The notes: a model not told the origin generated them from the sequence alone. A DNA stretch of 64,000 nucleotides from Ophiobolus disseminans (GCA_010093685.1 MU006219.1:391531-455530); one strand, 5' to 3'; numbered from the stretch's first letter, positions 45,644 to 56,972 are shown. Numbers and translations: made by a program.

Positions 45644-46775
45644 ATGGCATGCCTGCGAACTAGAACGATGTTGAGTCGCTTCGCACGCCCTGCTACCGTT
45701 GCCGCGCGACGTCAGCCTCTTGTATGGTCTGTGCAACGGCGAGGCTTCGCATCGCACCAAGATGCAACATACCCGCAGGTTCCATATGAGAAGGCTAAGA
45801 AGGTGGGCAATAAAAGGTTCAGCCAATTTGACTTGGAGGGCAAGGTTTTCGTAGTTACAGGTGCGGCACCCAGTCCTCCTCACACTCCAGAGCAGGTGTT
45901 ATGCTTTTGAAGTCGAAGCTGACTGGTCAACAGGCGGTGGTCGCGGTTTGGGCCTCTGTATGGCTGAAGGACTTGTCGAAGCTGGCGGCAGAGTCCATTG
46001 CTTCGATCAAGCGCCCAGACCACCAAAGACGTTCGAGGAAGCCAAAGCTCGCGCGAAGGACGGTTCGGGTGGCACCTTGGAATACCACCAAGTGGACGTG
46101 ACCCAGAACGATGCGCTGGAAGAGTGCATTGCCAGCATAGCTGCGGAGAACCAAAGACTGGATGGTCTGATTGCAGGTATGTGCAGTTCTACCCTTCGAG
46201 AATTTGGGGGTTCTGCGCAAGCCCTGAAGAACAAGGACAAAGGCTGACGCTTCCCTACAGCTGCTGGGATTCAGCAAGTAACATCCGCCCTTGACTTCAA
46301 GAAGGAAGATATCATGAAGATGCTGGAAGTGAACTACACTGGTGTATTCCTATCAGCTCGAGCATGCGCTCGGCAGATGCTGAATTACAAAACCCAAGGC
46401 TCGATATGCCTCATTGCGTCGATGAGCGGAACAATCGCCAACCGTGGCTTCATTGCGCCCGTATACAATTCGTCGAAAGCTGCTGTAGTGCAGCTGACGC
46501 GAAATCTGGCCATGGAATGGGGGCGTATGAACCCGGACGGTTCTGGTGGCATACGAGTCAACTCGCTAAGCCCTGGGCATATAGTGACGCCCATGGTGGA
46601 GGAGAACTTCAGAAGGGGTGAAGCAAATCGCGAGCAGTGGGAGGACAACTCGATGCTCGGCCGTCTTTCCACGCCGGAGGAGTACAAAGCTGCGGGTCTA
46701 TTCTTGCTGAGCCGGGCATCTTCCTATATGACGGCGCATGACATGAAGATGGATGGAGGGACAACCGCATGGTAG
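45644..46775 (+). CDS. Short-chain dehydrogenase/reductase, mitochondrial-type leader
   Basis: Three exons, 45644-45860, 45934-46176 and 46261-46775, 324 residues (316 if ATG 45668 is used). From ATG 45668 the N-terminus is a typical mitochondrial targeting sequence (MLSRFARPATVAARRQPL, then RRGFASH), so that start is attractive. Classical SDR motifs: nucleotide loop TGGGRGLG, which is formed across the first splice junction; DGLIAAAGI; catalytic Ser in IASMSG; and Tyr-x3-Lys in PVYNSSKAAV. The C-terminus SSYMTAHDMKMDGGTTAW is typical of sorbose reductase, arabinitol and mannitol dehydrogenase relatives. It probably oxidises or reduces a sugar alcohol with NADP(H); substrate uncertain. Confidence 0.88.
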
Positions 46776-47125
46776 ATAGCATTTCTTTTACAACAGAGAA
46801 AGGCGTTCGAGTGTTTTGGTGACCTCGGAGCTGGTTCACCTTATGACTCGACCCTTGATTTGGTAGTGAGACAAAGCGATGAATGGAAAACTGCAAACAT
46901 CATACTCTATGGTAGCAGTGGCGTAGCAATGGGGAAACCAACGGTTGTGATTGAAATGTGAGAGTGACATCGAGGGGTACCTTCCAGCAAGGGTCCCAAG
47001 CGCCTTCCCCCACGCGGCCTAGCTCGCTCATCGGAACATCTGGCCCCTGCTAACATGAACATCCACGACACCTGTACAATTCCCACGAGACACCACACCG
47101 GGGCTCTTGCACACGCTCTAACACC
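46776..47125. other. Intergenic, no gene seen
   Basis: 350 bases between two plus-strand genes with no coding signal. Confidence 0.5.
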
Positions 47126-47857
47126 ATGGACCGGTTATCGCGATTACTCAGCTGCGTCCTGCTTGTGCTCCTGCCCCTCGCCGCCGCCCTCAAATTCGAC
47201 CTCCACCCAGTCTCAGCACACGACGCGGCGAAGTACGAGCGATGCGTGCGGAACTTCGTAGCCAAGGACCAATTGGTCGTCGTGACCGTGATCATGGATG
47301 GATATAGAGGAGATGGACAGAAGGTGGACATGCATGTACGTTGTCCTGTAGCTGCACATATATGCAGCTATTACCACCTTCCCCCAACAGCCCAACTAAC
47401 AACACCCTCGTAGATCCGCGACGCAATGGGCAACGACTACCACCGCCCCAAAGACGTCGTCGGCGAAAACCGCTACGCCTTCACCTCTCACGCTGACTCG
47501 GCCTTCGACGTGTGCTTCGAGAACATCTACACGGGCGCACAGAAGACGACCAACCCGCGACACGTCGAGCTTGACATCGACATAGGAGCCGATGCCAAGG
47601 ACTGGAACGCCATCTCCGCGGGCGAGAAGCTCAAGCCTGTGGAAGCGGAGCTGCGCCGCATCGAGGAAACCGTCGGCGAGATTGTCACTGAGATGGATTA
47701 CCTGAGGGCCCGCGAGCAGAAGCTCAGAGATACGAATGAGAGCACGAATGAGCGCGTTAAGTGGTTTGCGCTGGGCACCATGGGCATGTTGATTGCGCTG
47801 GGTGCGTGGCAGGTTGTGTATCTCAGGGCGTACTTTAGGAGTAAGCACCTCATCTAG
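47126..47857 (+). CDS. ERV25: p24-family cargo receptor (Erv25-like)
   Basis: Two exons, 47126-47335 and 47414-47857, 217 residues; 78-base intron GTACGT...CGTAG, phase zero. Signal peptide 1-21 (ending LPLAAA), a GOLD domain with two Cys (ERCVRNF, FDVCFEN) able to form the usual disulphide, a membrane-proximal coiled coil (EAELRRIEETVGEIVTEMDY), one membrane segment near the C-terminus, and a short cytosolic tail YFRSKHLI with the aromatic COPII/COPI-binding signal. The tail and length fit the delta subfamily (yeast Erv25). It cycles between ER and Golgi in p24 complexes sorting cargo such as GPI-anchored proteins. Confidence 0.9.
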
Positions 47858-48089
47858 AGGGAAGGAGGCGTGTCGGGGAAATTAGCAGTGTATGAACAGG
47901 GCGAGTCACGTGGTTTATTGGATGCATAGCAGCAAAAAGTGGCGTTTGGAAGGCTTATATCGAATTCATTTCAGTGTCCTGAATGTCTACAGCATTGTCT
48001 TCAAAACACAACAACACCCCAAGACATCCTCACTATACCATTGTAATCTCATCGACAAAGCACACACCACCTCCACCCCCACCTACCCC

Positions 48090-48803
48090 CTACTCGAATA
48101 TATGCTCCTTCAACCCCTGCACCTCTTTCGACGCAGCCTCCACATGCTCACCCATTTCAACTACATACCCGTCAATAACGCTAGCGGGGACCCACTCCGC
48201 CCGCTCAGCAATGACATCCAACTGCTCACTAACATGCATCCGCTCCCTGGCCACCTCAGCCAACACGCTACCAGCCAGTCCCGCCCAATCCGTCGTCCTC
48301 TCCTCGTTCCAGCGCCTCGCAATGCGCTCCAAAGCGCGCAGCAGACACGCAGTGACCACGGCGCCTTTGTTCGGGCGCGCGAAACTCAGCTGCTTGGCTG
48401 CGTAGACGAGGAGGGTGCAGAATTCGGGATAGGATGGTGATGCGAGGGCTGCGACGTCGACGAGGGACGTCAAGTGCCGGAGCGCGGCGGAGGTGAAGTG
48501 GCGGCTCGTGGATGTGGTGTCGCTTTGTAGGTCCTGCACGGCGGTGGAGAGCGCGGTGTCGAACGTCGTGGTGTCGGGTGGGAAAGTTGGAGAGGGAAGG
48601 TGGGGGAGGGGAGGGCTGGAAGGGGCGTTAGGAAGTGTTGGAGTGGGTGTGGTGGGTTGTTTGAAGGGCAGTTTCCGTGCTTTGGCGGAGCGCGAGGAGG
48701 CGAAGAGGTAGGGGTTCGTGGCTGTGGTGGGTTGTTTGGAGGGCGGGTTGCGGGATGCGAAGAAGGGGGGCGGGTTGCGGGGTGCAAAGAAGTAGGAGTC
48801 CAT
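48090..48803 (-). CDS. Uncharacterised intronless 237-residue protein
   Basis: Single exon. The first 75 residues are Pro/Ser/Thr-rich with repeated NPPPFF/NPPSKQPTT elements and look disordered. Residues about 78-237 form a mostly helical domain (FDTALSTAVQDLQSD, ALRHLTSLVDVAALA, LERIARRWNEERTTDWAGLAG, EVQGLKEHIF) with no recognised family. No signal peptide or membrane segment. The composition looks like real coding sequence, and no competing ORF explains the helical C-terminus. Confidence 0.6.
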   Translation of the reverse strand: MDSYFFAPRNPPPFFASRNPPSKQPTTATNPYLFASSRSAKARKLPFKQPTTPTPTLPNAPSSPPLPHLPSPTFPPDTTTFDTALSTAVQDLQSDTTSTSRHFTSAALRHLTSLVDVAALASPSYPEFCTLLVYAAKQLSFARPNKGAVVTACLLRALERIARRWNEERTTDWAGLAGSVLAEVARERMHVSEQLDVIAERAEWVPASVIDGYVVEMGEHVEAASKEVQGLKEHIFE

Positions 48804-48958
48804 GAGTGTGGTGGTGGGGATGGGAGAGAAGGGAAGGGAAGGGGTAGGATGGATATGTAGGTGGAATGGGCTTGAGGAGGCGAGCCTCGTGACGAATGGA
48901 TGGGATGTGCGGTGTAGAAATTCATGGCGAGCGTTTGATTGTATCGCGCAGATAGGTC

Positions 48959-49153
48959 TTACCTCGCTTCCTTGATCACGTCGATCCAGCCAATCTGCTC
49001 TGTGTCCGCGCCTGGCTTTGCTTCTGCTAATGGTGTATGTGCTTGCTCTCCGTGGGGCATCTCGCTGATGTTTTCTTCCTGCTTCAAGGTCTTCCTCTTG
49101 AAGAAACTGCTGACTTTGGTAGACAGCTTTCTGCCTGGTGTTGTGGATTCCAT
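48959..49153 (-). CDS. Possible small 64-residue protein
   Basis: ORF from ATG 49153 to TAA: N-terminus basic (PGRKLSTKVSSFFKRKTLK), C-terminus acidic/amphipathic (QIGWIDVIKEAR). Its last codons overlap a good donor (GAG|GTAAGA), so it could also be the first exon of a longer gene spliced onto the 48090-48803 frame. A phase-compatible acceptor exists upstream of 48803, but nothing favours this. No family recognised. Confidence 0.3.
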   Translation of the reverse strand: MESTTPGRKLSTKVSSFFKRKTLKQEENISEMPHGEQAHTPLAEAKPGADTEQIGWIDVIKEAR

Positions 49154-50495
49154 TTATATCGCTGCTGCAGCTAATAACATTTCAAGGGATGACTGTGGGT
49201 AATATGTCGAAGTGATTTGCTGAGGTTGTCGGTGCTGAGATCGTAGGGTTTGCGGTTTGTTTACAGCAACAGCGCTAAAAATTTGCTAAAGGACAAACGA
49301 CATATAGAGCGTTTGTCGAAGATCAGGAGCAGACGAGCTGGTGAGAGGTCGGTAGCCATCGCGGGCAGCATAACGGTGAGAACATTTATGACTTTGGCCG
49401 AGATAAAAAGAGACTAAGACTACCAAAAAAAAGAAGAACATCTGCCCTCATCTCACTCAAGCATTTCTGCCACCCACTGTTGAAGCACTCAGGAGTTCAG
49501 TGTGCATCACTTCGAAAATTCGTGAAGTCAAGCACGCAGTGATGTGAGATCTTCGGAGTCGTGTACGTCACCGTAAAGCTATCGAATTCACTCTACAAAC
49601 AAAAACCATACGCCACAGTGACTTGTGATGTAGAGAAATCGTGTGTCAGAGAAGAAGGTCGACTAAGCTCGGCTAAGATACACACGTCATTCCAAAAAAG
49701 TGTCGCAAGAGTGAGATGCAAGCTGTAAGCTCAATTAGAATAAGACTCCCACATTGTGAAGTGCTCTGCGAACATCGAGAAGGGGAGGCACGTGAATGAA
49801 AAGACTCCGGAGTTCAGAAAAAGATATACAAACAAGGTGGGGATACTGCCTACCTACATTTAGGGTTCATGATCCAATGCGCAGAACATTCCACATCTCT
49901 AGACCATCGAGCTTTGGATAGGATGGACAGAAGTGACTTGAGTTTGCTATGACGTTGAAAGTTGCGTGTTCAAACACGAGGTCTTGAAACTGCACGGTGA
50001 GTACGATATCAGGCTAATACTTCGTATCCCCGTGTAACTTGAGATGTACAGCTTGTCCTCTCGCGCATCCAAAATAGCACCATGTTCTTTCTATTCCTTC
50101 TGACGGGTTGTTAGAGGAGAGAAAAGTTGACCGTTGAGGTGAGGTGGGGTTCGCTCGCTCTTTGGGTCCAAGCTTGAGAAGCAACGCGCGGGGACTGCAT
50201 CCAGCAGCAGAGTCACGATCGGAGCATCCCAGACGAACACATACGAGAGGTGCACCGTCATCCTGCACGATGACTGTAATACGAAGCATCAACATTCTGC
50301 CGGAATCGGCAGCGGTGGTTGCTCGGCCAATCAGCGATGACGTTGCTGTCGGGGAGGAAGGTGCGTCTCCGGTCCGCCGCCGATTTTCGCAGCCGGCCAA
50401 AATTCCAGGCCCAAGCAGACGACCGGCCTTTTAAAGCTGGTGCTCTCCCCACAAACATATTCTGACCTCAAGATACCCCTTCACACACATTCACA
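49154..50495. other. Intergenic, no gene seen
   Basis: About 1.3 kb with only short unsupported ORFs. A hairpin-like string around 49966-49980 resembles a T arm but has no accompanying tRNA. The right end is the ILV5 promoter. Confidence 0.5.
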
Positions 50496-51873
50496 ATGGC
50501 TTCAAGACCTGTTTCCCGCGCTCTCCGCCAAACTGCTAGGCAATTGGTTGCTTCTCCTGCTCAGAAGCGCACCTTTGTCTCCGCTCTGCGTGCTGGTGCT
50601 ACTGCTGCTCCCAAGGCGGCTGTCACCTCGCAGTTCCAGCAGACTCGCGGTATCAAGACGATTGACTTCGCTGGTACCAAGGAGACTGTCTACGGTAATT
50701 TTGAGCCTGATTACCCCGCCAATTGAGCGCATGCTGACGAGCAAACAGAGCGTGCCGACTGGCCAAAGGAGAAGCTTCTTGTGAGTCAAACATTGCCTCA
50801 ATGGCATTAAACTTGATCTCAATGAACTCTCGAGCTAACAATTGACTAGGAATACTTCAAGAATGACACCCTCGCCCTTATCGGCTATGGCTCTCAGGGT
50901 CACGGCCAGGGTCTTAACCTGCGCGACAACGGCCTGAACGTCATTGTCGGTGTACGGAAGAACGGTGCCTCGTGGAAGGAGGCTGAGGAGGATGGTTGGG
51001 TCCCCGGCAAGAACCTCTTCGACATTGACGAGGCGATTGGCAAGGGCACCATCATCATGAACCTGCTGTCAGACGCCGCTCAGTCCGAGACATGGCCTTC
51101 CATCAAGCCCCAGCTCACCAAGGGCAAGGTGAGCACTCCAAAGTCTTAAGCTCTGCGTCAATTAGCTAACATAACAGACCCTCTACTTTTCCCACGGCTT
51201 CTCCCCCGTCTTCAAAGACCTGACCAAAGTCGAAGTCCCCACCGACATCGACGTCATCCTCGTCGCGCCCAAGGGCTCCGGCCGCACCGTGCGCAGCCTT
51301 TTCCGCGAGGGCCGGGGCATCAACTCGTCCATCGCTGTCTTCCAAGACGTAACCGGCAAAGCCAAAGAAAAGGCCGTCGCCCTCGGCGTCGCCGTCGGCT
51401 CGGGCTACATGTACGAAACGACCTTCCAGAAGGAAGTCTACTCGGACCTGTACGGCGAGCGCGGCTGCCTCATGGGCGGCATCCACGGCATGTTCCTCGC
51501 ACAGTACGAGGTCCTGCGCGAGCGCGGCCACTCGCCGTCTGAGGCCTTCAACGAGACGGTCGAGGAGGCCACGCAGTCGCTCTACCCCCTCATCGGCGCC
51601 AACGGCATGGACTACATGTACGCCGCTTGCTCGACCACAGCGCGCCGCGGCGCGATCGATTGGAGCAAGCGCTTCAAGGACGCGCTCAAGCCCGTCTTTG
51701 ACGATCTGTATACGTCGGTTGAGAACGGCAGCGAGACGAAGCGCTCGCTGGAGTATAACTCCCAGCCGGATTATCGCGAGAAGTACAACCAGGAACTCAA
51801 GGAGATTGACGACTTGGAGATCTGGCGCGCTGGAAAGGCTGTGCGTGGTCTGCGTCCTGAGAACGCTAAATAA
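50496..51873 (+). CDS. ILV5: Mitochondrial ketol-acid reductoisomerase
   Basis: Four exons, 50496-50694, 50749-50780, 50850-51128 and 51178-51873, 401 residues, close to yeast Ilv5 (395). N-terminal mitochondrial leader (MASRPVSRALRQTARQL). NADPH-binding domain with LALIGYGSQGHGQGLNLRDN, KNGASWKEAEEDGW and NLLSDAAQ. Then the all-helical KARI domain with Mg2+-binding acidic residues in KEVYSDLYGERGCLMGG, and Glu residues in SPSEAFNETVEEATQSLYPL. It converts acetolactate and acetohydroxybutyrate to dihydroxy acids in valine, leucine and isoleucine synthesis. Exon 2 is only 32 bases. Confidence 0.97.
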
Positions 51874-52428
51874 GCGTTTGTGCGTGAAGTGGGGATGGAG
51901 TTATGACAGAGATGTGTTATGCAAGGGAAGGGCTTTGTGTAGATAGGGCTTTGCTTCTTTGGCGTCGGCGCTGTGCTTCATCTTGGGGTGGAAAAGCTTC
52001 TTGACGACGGGGAAAAGGCGAAGTATCGACAAAAGCTAAATGATACCTCTTTCATGACAACATCGATCATGCTGACCTTTACATGCACATGTACATTCAC
52101 AACACATCGTTTCCCGGTTCTGTTTCGAATGTCTCGATCAAGATTGGCAATATCTAACCCCCCGAGCCCATGATGTTCTGCACGAAATGCCCACTCATAA
52201 CCAGCAAAGAGGGGAAATCATAAGGGGCCATCGATCTATATACGAACGCCGCGCTCAGATGGTACGCCGAGGATTAGATGCTGGCTGACGTGTATGAGAT
52301 GTCGTTGCGTTCTTGCGTGAACCTTTCCGTCCGATGCTTGCTCAGCAACGTCCTGAGTTCGCCGTGCATTATTCTCGTCGTAGAAGCGTGGTGTGAAGCT
52401 GACTCCTCGAACCGGTACGTCTGATTGT
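51874..52428. other. 3' flanks of ILV5 and UBC12
   Basis: About 550 bases between convergent genes. No gene supported. Confidence 0.5.
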
Positions 52429-53157
52429 TCATTTGAGTACGCGATCAAACGACTGTCCCTTGACCGTTCCGCCACCAAGCGAAGCCCGCACGTTGCGCTT
52501 GAAGCCCTCTCGATTCGCCTTGAGATCTTCCGCGGCTTCCTTGTTCAGCGGATCCGACGCATTCGGCTCCAAGAACAGAAACTATCTCTCATTAGCCCAT
52601 ACCCACACCCCCCACTTATACAACATACCTGCAGCCCAACAACCACCGCATTCAGATTCAAGACTGGCTTCCAGTCCTCACGCAAGATGTTCAGACACAC
52701 GTTTCCCTCGAGGTCGATGTTGGGGTGGTATATTTTCTGCGTGCATTTTACTTTAGGCGGGTCGTGCGGGAAGTTCTGGTTGATTTTGAAGTCAAAGTCG
52801 AAGCGGCCGCCCTTGTACATGCCCTCGTCGGGGTCGATGGTGAGCTTGAAGTTGAGGATGTCGTCGGGGTTGGGAAAGTACGTCTTCATTGTTGTGCCGA
52901 GGGAGAGCTCTTCGAGATCTGGAGTGATGTTAGCACATGTTCTAATGGTGTTGTTGATGGAGTTCTAGGACGGTACCTTTCTGTGCGCGCAGCTGGGCTG
53001 GCGTAACTTTCTTCTTCTTACTTGTCGCGGCAAGCGCGGCCTCGTCTTGCTGCTGCTGCTTCTTCTGTGCAGGGTGTTAGCATCCCACCCCACTCCGGGG
53101 CTGGCTGGTCCAGCGCATGGCGGTATTGAGACGCACCATGCTCCATATTTTCATCAT
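52429..53157 (-). CDS. UBC12: NEDD8-conjugating enzyme Ubc12
   Basis: Four exons: complement(53137-53157, 52977-53064, 52629-52918, 52429-52581), 183 residues. The N-terminal extension MMKIWSMKKQQQQ matches the Ubc12-specific docking tail for NEDD8 E1. The UBC core carries FPNPDDILNFKLTIDPDEG, KVKCTQKIYHPNID and the catalytic Cys 111 in EGNVCLNILREDW. The final exon starts FLFLEPNASDPLNKEAAED and ends FDRVLK. The distinction from ubiquitin E2s rests on the N-terminal tail and REDWKPVLN. It transfers NEDD8/Rub1 to cullins. Divergent from RIB7. Confidence 0.95.
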
Positions 53158-53525
53158 CTTGGCGGTATTGTGTGTGTATGACTAGGCCGCTGCCTGTATC
53201 TATATGGTATGCGCGTGGGGAGGTGTGGCTGCGAGATCGCGTGCGATCGTGGGGCAGAGGCGAGTTGAGAGGCGGCGATAGTGGAGGCGCAGCGGTGAGT
53301 GGAGTTTGAGGTTTGAGGGTGAGAGACGGTGAGGTTATGAAGCGTGAGCCCAGGAAGCACGAACGCCAAAGGGAAGATAACGAGGAAAAGTGTCTGTGGA
53401 AGCGGTACCTGGGTGCAGCCTGCAGCTTGTCATCGGGCAATCGTGGGGTTTGTCGCCCGAAGTTGTTCCGCGCGCCACCAGGCCGCGACGTGACTGGGAT
53501 TGGTTAGTTAGTCAGCATTCTCCCA
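53158..53525. promoter_or_regulatory. Divergent promoter region UBC12 / RIB7
   Basis: About 370 bases (450 if RIB7 starts at 53607) between divergent starts. No coding region supported. Confidence 0.5.
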
Positions 53526-54425
53526 ATGGACACCATTCTCACAAGCAGAATTGAATACAAAAGATTTCAATATTTGCGGCTCTACTTCTGCATGAACGAC
53601 TTCACGATGGCCAACCCAGCTCGCGACGCCCTTCACTTCCCCTCCCACCATGCCCAACAAATCGACCCCTACATCCCAACCTTACCTGCAACTCCAACCC
53701 CAACAACAAAACCCCATGTCACCCTCACATTCGCCACATCTCTTGACTCACAACTTTCCCTCGCGCCCGGTATCCAAACTGCCCTCTCCGGACCAGAGTC
53801 AAAAGCTATGACGCACTACCTGCGCTCCAAGCATGATGCCATCTTGATCGGCGTTGGGACAGCAGTCGCAGACAACCCGTCACTAAACTGTCGAATTGAG
53901 GGAGTGGGCGGTTATGGCGGTGAGGGTTTAGAGGGGCAGCCTAGGCCTGTAGTTATCGATCCGAAGGGAAGATGGACCTTCAGTGCAGACAGTAAGGTGT
54001 TGAAGCTCGCAGCAGAGGGAAAGGGTAGGGCGCCGTGGGTTGTGGCAGGATTAGGGAGGGTCGATGAGGAGAGGAGGGGGATGTTGGAGAGTCTCAGAGG
54101 GAAAGTTTTGGAATTCGATTCATCAGGTTCTTCAATATCTTGGTCGGAGATATTGAATCGGCTTGTAAATGATGGTGTCAAGAGCGTCATGATTGAAGGC
54201 GGCGGTGGAGTTATCAACGAACTCCTCGCACCGGAGAACGTCGGTCTCGTTGATTCAGTCATTTTGACGATCGCACCGGTCTGGCTCGGTAAGGGAGGCG
54301 TGCAGGTTTGTCCAGATGCGCGGGTAGAAGATGGACAGAGGCTGGCGGTGAGTAGGCTAAAGGATGTGAAATGGGTCCCTCTAGGGGATGATGTTGTCCT
54401 TTGTGGTCATCCTCGACTTGCGTAG
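53526..54425 (+). CDS. RIB7: Riboflavin pathway reductase Rib7
   Basis: Intronless, 299 residues from ATG 53526, or 272 from ATG 53607 (MANPARDALHF), which fits the family better. RibD C-terminal (dihydrofolate-reductase-like) domain: PHVTLTFATSLDSQLSLAPG, the HYLRSKHDAILIGVGTAVADNPSLNCR core, a PRPVVIDPKGR strand, VKSVMIEGGGGVINELL and ILTIAPVWLGKGG near the end. It reduces the ribosylamino-pyrimidine phosphate intermediate with NADPH in the fungal riboflavin pathway. It is convergent with the DUF218-like gene, only 29 bases between the stops. Confidence 0.92.
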   Translation: MDTILTSRIEYKRFQYLRLYFCMNDFTMANPARDALHFPSHHAQQIDPYIPTLPATPTPTTKPHVTLTFATSLDSQLSLAPGIQTALSGPESKAMTHYLRSKHDAILIGVGTAVADNPSLNCRIEGVGGYGGEGLEGQPRPVVIDPKGRWTFSADSKVLKLAAEGKGRAPWVVAGLGRVDEERRGMLESLRGKVLEFDSSGSSISWSEILNRLVNDGVKSVMIEGGGGVINELLAPENVGLVDSVILTIAPVWLGKGGVQVCPDARVEDGQRLAVSRLKDVKWVPLGDDVVLCGHPRLA

Positions 54426-54454
54426 AATTCAGAGAATGGAGTGATTGATGGTAA

Positions 54455-55498
54455 TCAGGATCTGGCTTCGACTTCCCAAGGCAATTTTTCAGGTGCATTA
54501 CCTCGAAGCAACTCCTTGACACTGTCTTCCAGGCCCTCTGACAATTCTTCGAGTCGACTGTCGTCCCATCCTCGCTGCTTCCGTTTGCTACTCAGCCGCT
54601 TGCCCGTACCCAGCGGATCGTCATCCCAGGGTGCGTATCCAAATTCTTCCTCGCCATCGAGAGTGCTGTCAAGCTCAGTGCTTGACATGATTGGATCGAT
54701 GCCCTGCACCTGGATGCGATCCTGGGGCCAGCGGATAGCGGGAGCGTGCAACTCGAGGAAGCGCTTGGTCTTGAAGGCGTGTGTAACAAGGCGAATGTGT
54801 TTTGGGTAGGACCCAACAGTCTTCCTGAATAGCAGGATACTGAACAGCAAGTTCTGTAACGAATCGGTCGCGTGCTCCTCCAGGAGTATGCGTCCTCTAC
54901 TGTAGAGTTTATGTGTACGCCCGCCACCGTAGTGTCCCTCTAACAGCTCTTCTGCAAGTGCTGCGTGATAGTAGGATCGGGCTTCACTCTTTTGCGTCAT
55001 GGAATGTTTTGTTGCGGCGCCACTAAATATCAAAAGATTCTTCTCTAGATCCGCATTGTCGGGGCGTACTATCAATGCACTTAGACCTGCTTGCGCATGC
55101 GCCACGAAGGTCGATTGCTCGCCGGGCTTGCCCGTCTCTGGATTGGACTTCTGAAAAGGTGCCAACAGCCAGTTGCTCTCCTCATGAGGGCTGTGAAGTG
55201 GAAAGTCGTGAGCGTCAGCATCTGGCAGGAAGATTGCATGGCAGCACACAATGATCAAATCCTCGAATCCGCTATAGTTGCGTCGTGGGATCACATGATC
55301 CGGGTGAACGAAGTCCGGATTGTCATCATCTGGAAGCGCGTGCTCGGCTTGCTGGTGTGCCGAGCCCTCATGTGCCGTGGTTGCGTTAGAGCCAGAGTTC
55401 TTAGTAGAGCTTGTTTTGGATTTTGGCAAGGCTGAGGTGGGTGCGGCTGAGGCCATGATGTGAGTGCCGCAGGCGTGGCAACGGATACAGGCGAACAC
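54455..55498 (-). CDS. DUF218 (YdcF)-like domain protein
   Basis: Intronless, 347 residues, or 333 from the more likely internal ATG 55456 (MASAAPTS). The N-terminal 60 residues are low complexity. The middle fits the DUF218/YdcF-type Rossmann-like domain: FEDLIIVCCHAIFLPDADA, LEKNLLIFSGAATKHSM, SEARSYYHAALAEELL, ILLEEHATDSLQNLLFSILLF and YPKHIRLVTHAFKTKRF, i.e. strand-loop-helix units with SGG-like and E-x-x-A-x-D/N signatures. The C-terminal 70 residues contain a basic linker and an acidic helix. Fungal homologues are annotated as DUF218 proteins without known substrate. Confidence 0.8.
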   Translation of the reverse strand: MFACIRCHACGTHIMASAAPTSALPKSKTSSTKNSGSNATTAHEGSAHQQAEHALPDDDNPDFVHPDHVIPRRNYSGFEDLIIVCCHAIFLPDADAHDFPLHSPHEESNWLLAPFQKSNPETGKPGEQSTFVAHAQAGLSALIVRPDNADLEKNLLIFSGAATKHSMTQKSEARSYYHAALAEELLEGHYGGGRTHKLYSRGRILLEEHATDSLQNLLFSILLFRKTVGSYPKHIRLVTHAFKTKRFLELHAPAIRWPQDRIQVQGIDPIMSSTELDSTLDGEEEFGYAPWDDDPLGTGKRLSSKRKQRGWDDSRLEELSEGLEDSVKELLRGNAPEKLPWEVEARS

Positions 55499-56972
55499 CT
55501 GGCGACACTACAGCTCCTCAGTCTGACAGGTGTAAGACGTCTAAGTACCAGTCAGCATTCTGCATGAACATCCACGAATGTGCTCGTGGAGCAGTCACTC
55601 ACTGAGGACTAGAAGGCTGTGTTGAAGTTTTTCAATTCGCTTCCAAGTACCTCCCAAAAAACGGGATGAATATGAAAGCGATACTATGAAAATTCGATAT
55701 TGTTGATAGGAAGTAGCGATGACGTGCAAGCGCGAGGTAGAAATTCCCCGCAATGCAGATTAGATCCGTCCTGCGTTCAACAAAACCCCACAAGCATGTC
55801 AAGCTTTCAGCTGGGCCAACGCCAGCGCATTGCGCAATGGCTTCATGAAGCTAGCGACCAGCCATTGTACATTGCTTGGGAAAGCAGTACCTTGTTCTTT
55901 ACAGCTGGGAGACAAACCACAAAGAAAGAGCGCCAAGGGTGTTGTGCAACTCTTTGGTAGAGTCTACCAAGGGCACACGATGAACATTGTTGGGCCTCGC
56001 CACGTTGAACAAGCGCTTCGATGTTACTTGGGTGTTGGGAGGCTAGCATACGTGTACCTGGACCCTTTGCGGAGATGGCTTCATCGAAGACTTGGTCACC
56101 GTCTTCCGACCACAGCCTCCCCTCGGCGACTGAAATGCAGACGCCTCATGCACGTCTCTGGTGCGAGGCTGCATGATGCCATGTATCTGGTTCAGAGGCA
56201 CAGTGACATGTGCTTCAATTAGAGCGCGAGTACATGCAAACGTTGGGCGGATGTAACCACCCATGTCCGGGATTCCCACCTACCAGCGCGCAAGCGAGAC
56301 AACCTGCTGACGTTGACGGTGTCGCCGGGTTTTGAAGTTTGACTGGCAGCTCTCAGTGTGGGTGTGCTCAAAAGCCCCAGTGCCGAAGCAAATGCGCAAC
56401 CTTCATCTCTGCACATGGCATGCAGCAGCGGTGAAAAGATTCTGCACAGTCGCATCATTTCGGCTAGGTGTACGCCCCGGTGGAAGCGATGCAGGTGTTG
56501 GGTGAGGCTGAGCTGCTTACTAGGCCCGATGCTATTAATAAAAGTTTTGCCAGCTTACGCCACACATGGGCAAGACAAGGTCGAATGCATCAAAGGTCGT
56601 GTGGCCACCGCCTGCACGCTATTGACAGATGATCACATCCATCATTGAGATCGCCAATTCACGAGCGGCAGTGTCTCGAATACATTCTTGATAAAGGAGC
56701 GTTCGCCCGCGCTGTGAAACACGGAAGAGAGTCTGTTTGACCAACCAGCATTCCACGCATTCCATTCGTTTCAGCTGCGCGCCTTTCCCCACCGCACGCC
56801 GCCGACAAAAGCAGCCTAGCGAGCTCCCCTGGGCCTTACAGCAAGAAAGCCGACTCAAACATCCTCTCCATCCTTATAGCGACATTCCCTTTAACCCATC
56901 TGTTTACCTGACATCCCCACCACCGTTATCCCCATCTGCTGCCGCTAGTCGTGCCAGCCACGGAGCCGCACA
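55499..56972. other. Intergenic, about 1.5 kb, no gene seen
   Basis: No ORF with domain character or splice-consistent partner on either strand. No tRNA or repeat recognised. The right part, with a pyrimidine-rich stretch just before ATG 56973, is the chitin synthase promoter. Confidence 0.5.

Noticed and set aside
49966..49980. T-arm-like hairpin (cgtgttcaaacacg)
   Set aside because: No D arm, anticodon arm or acceptor stem could be matched upstream within tRNA distance.
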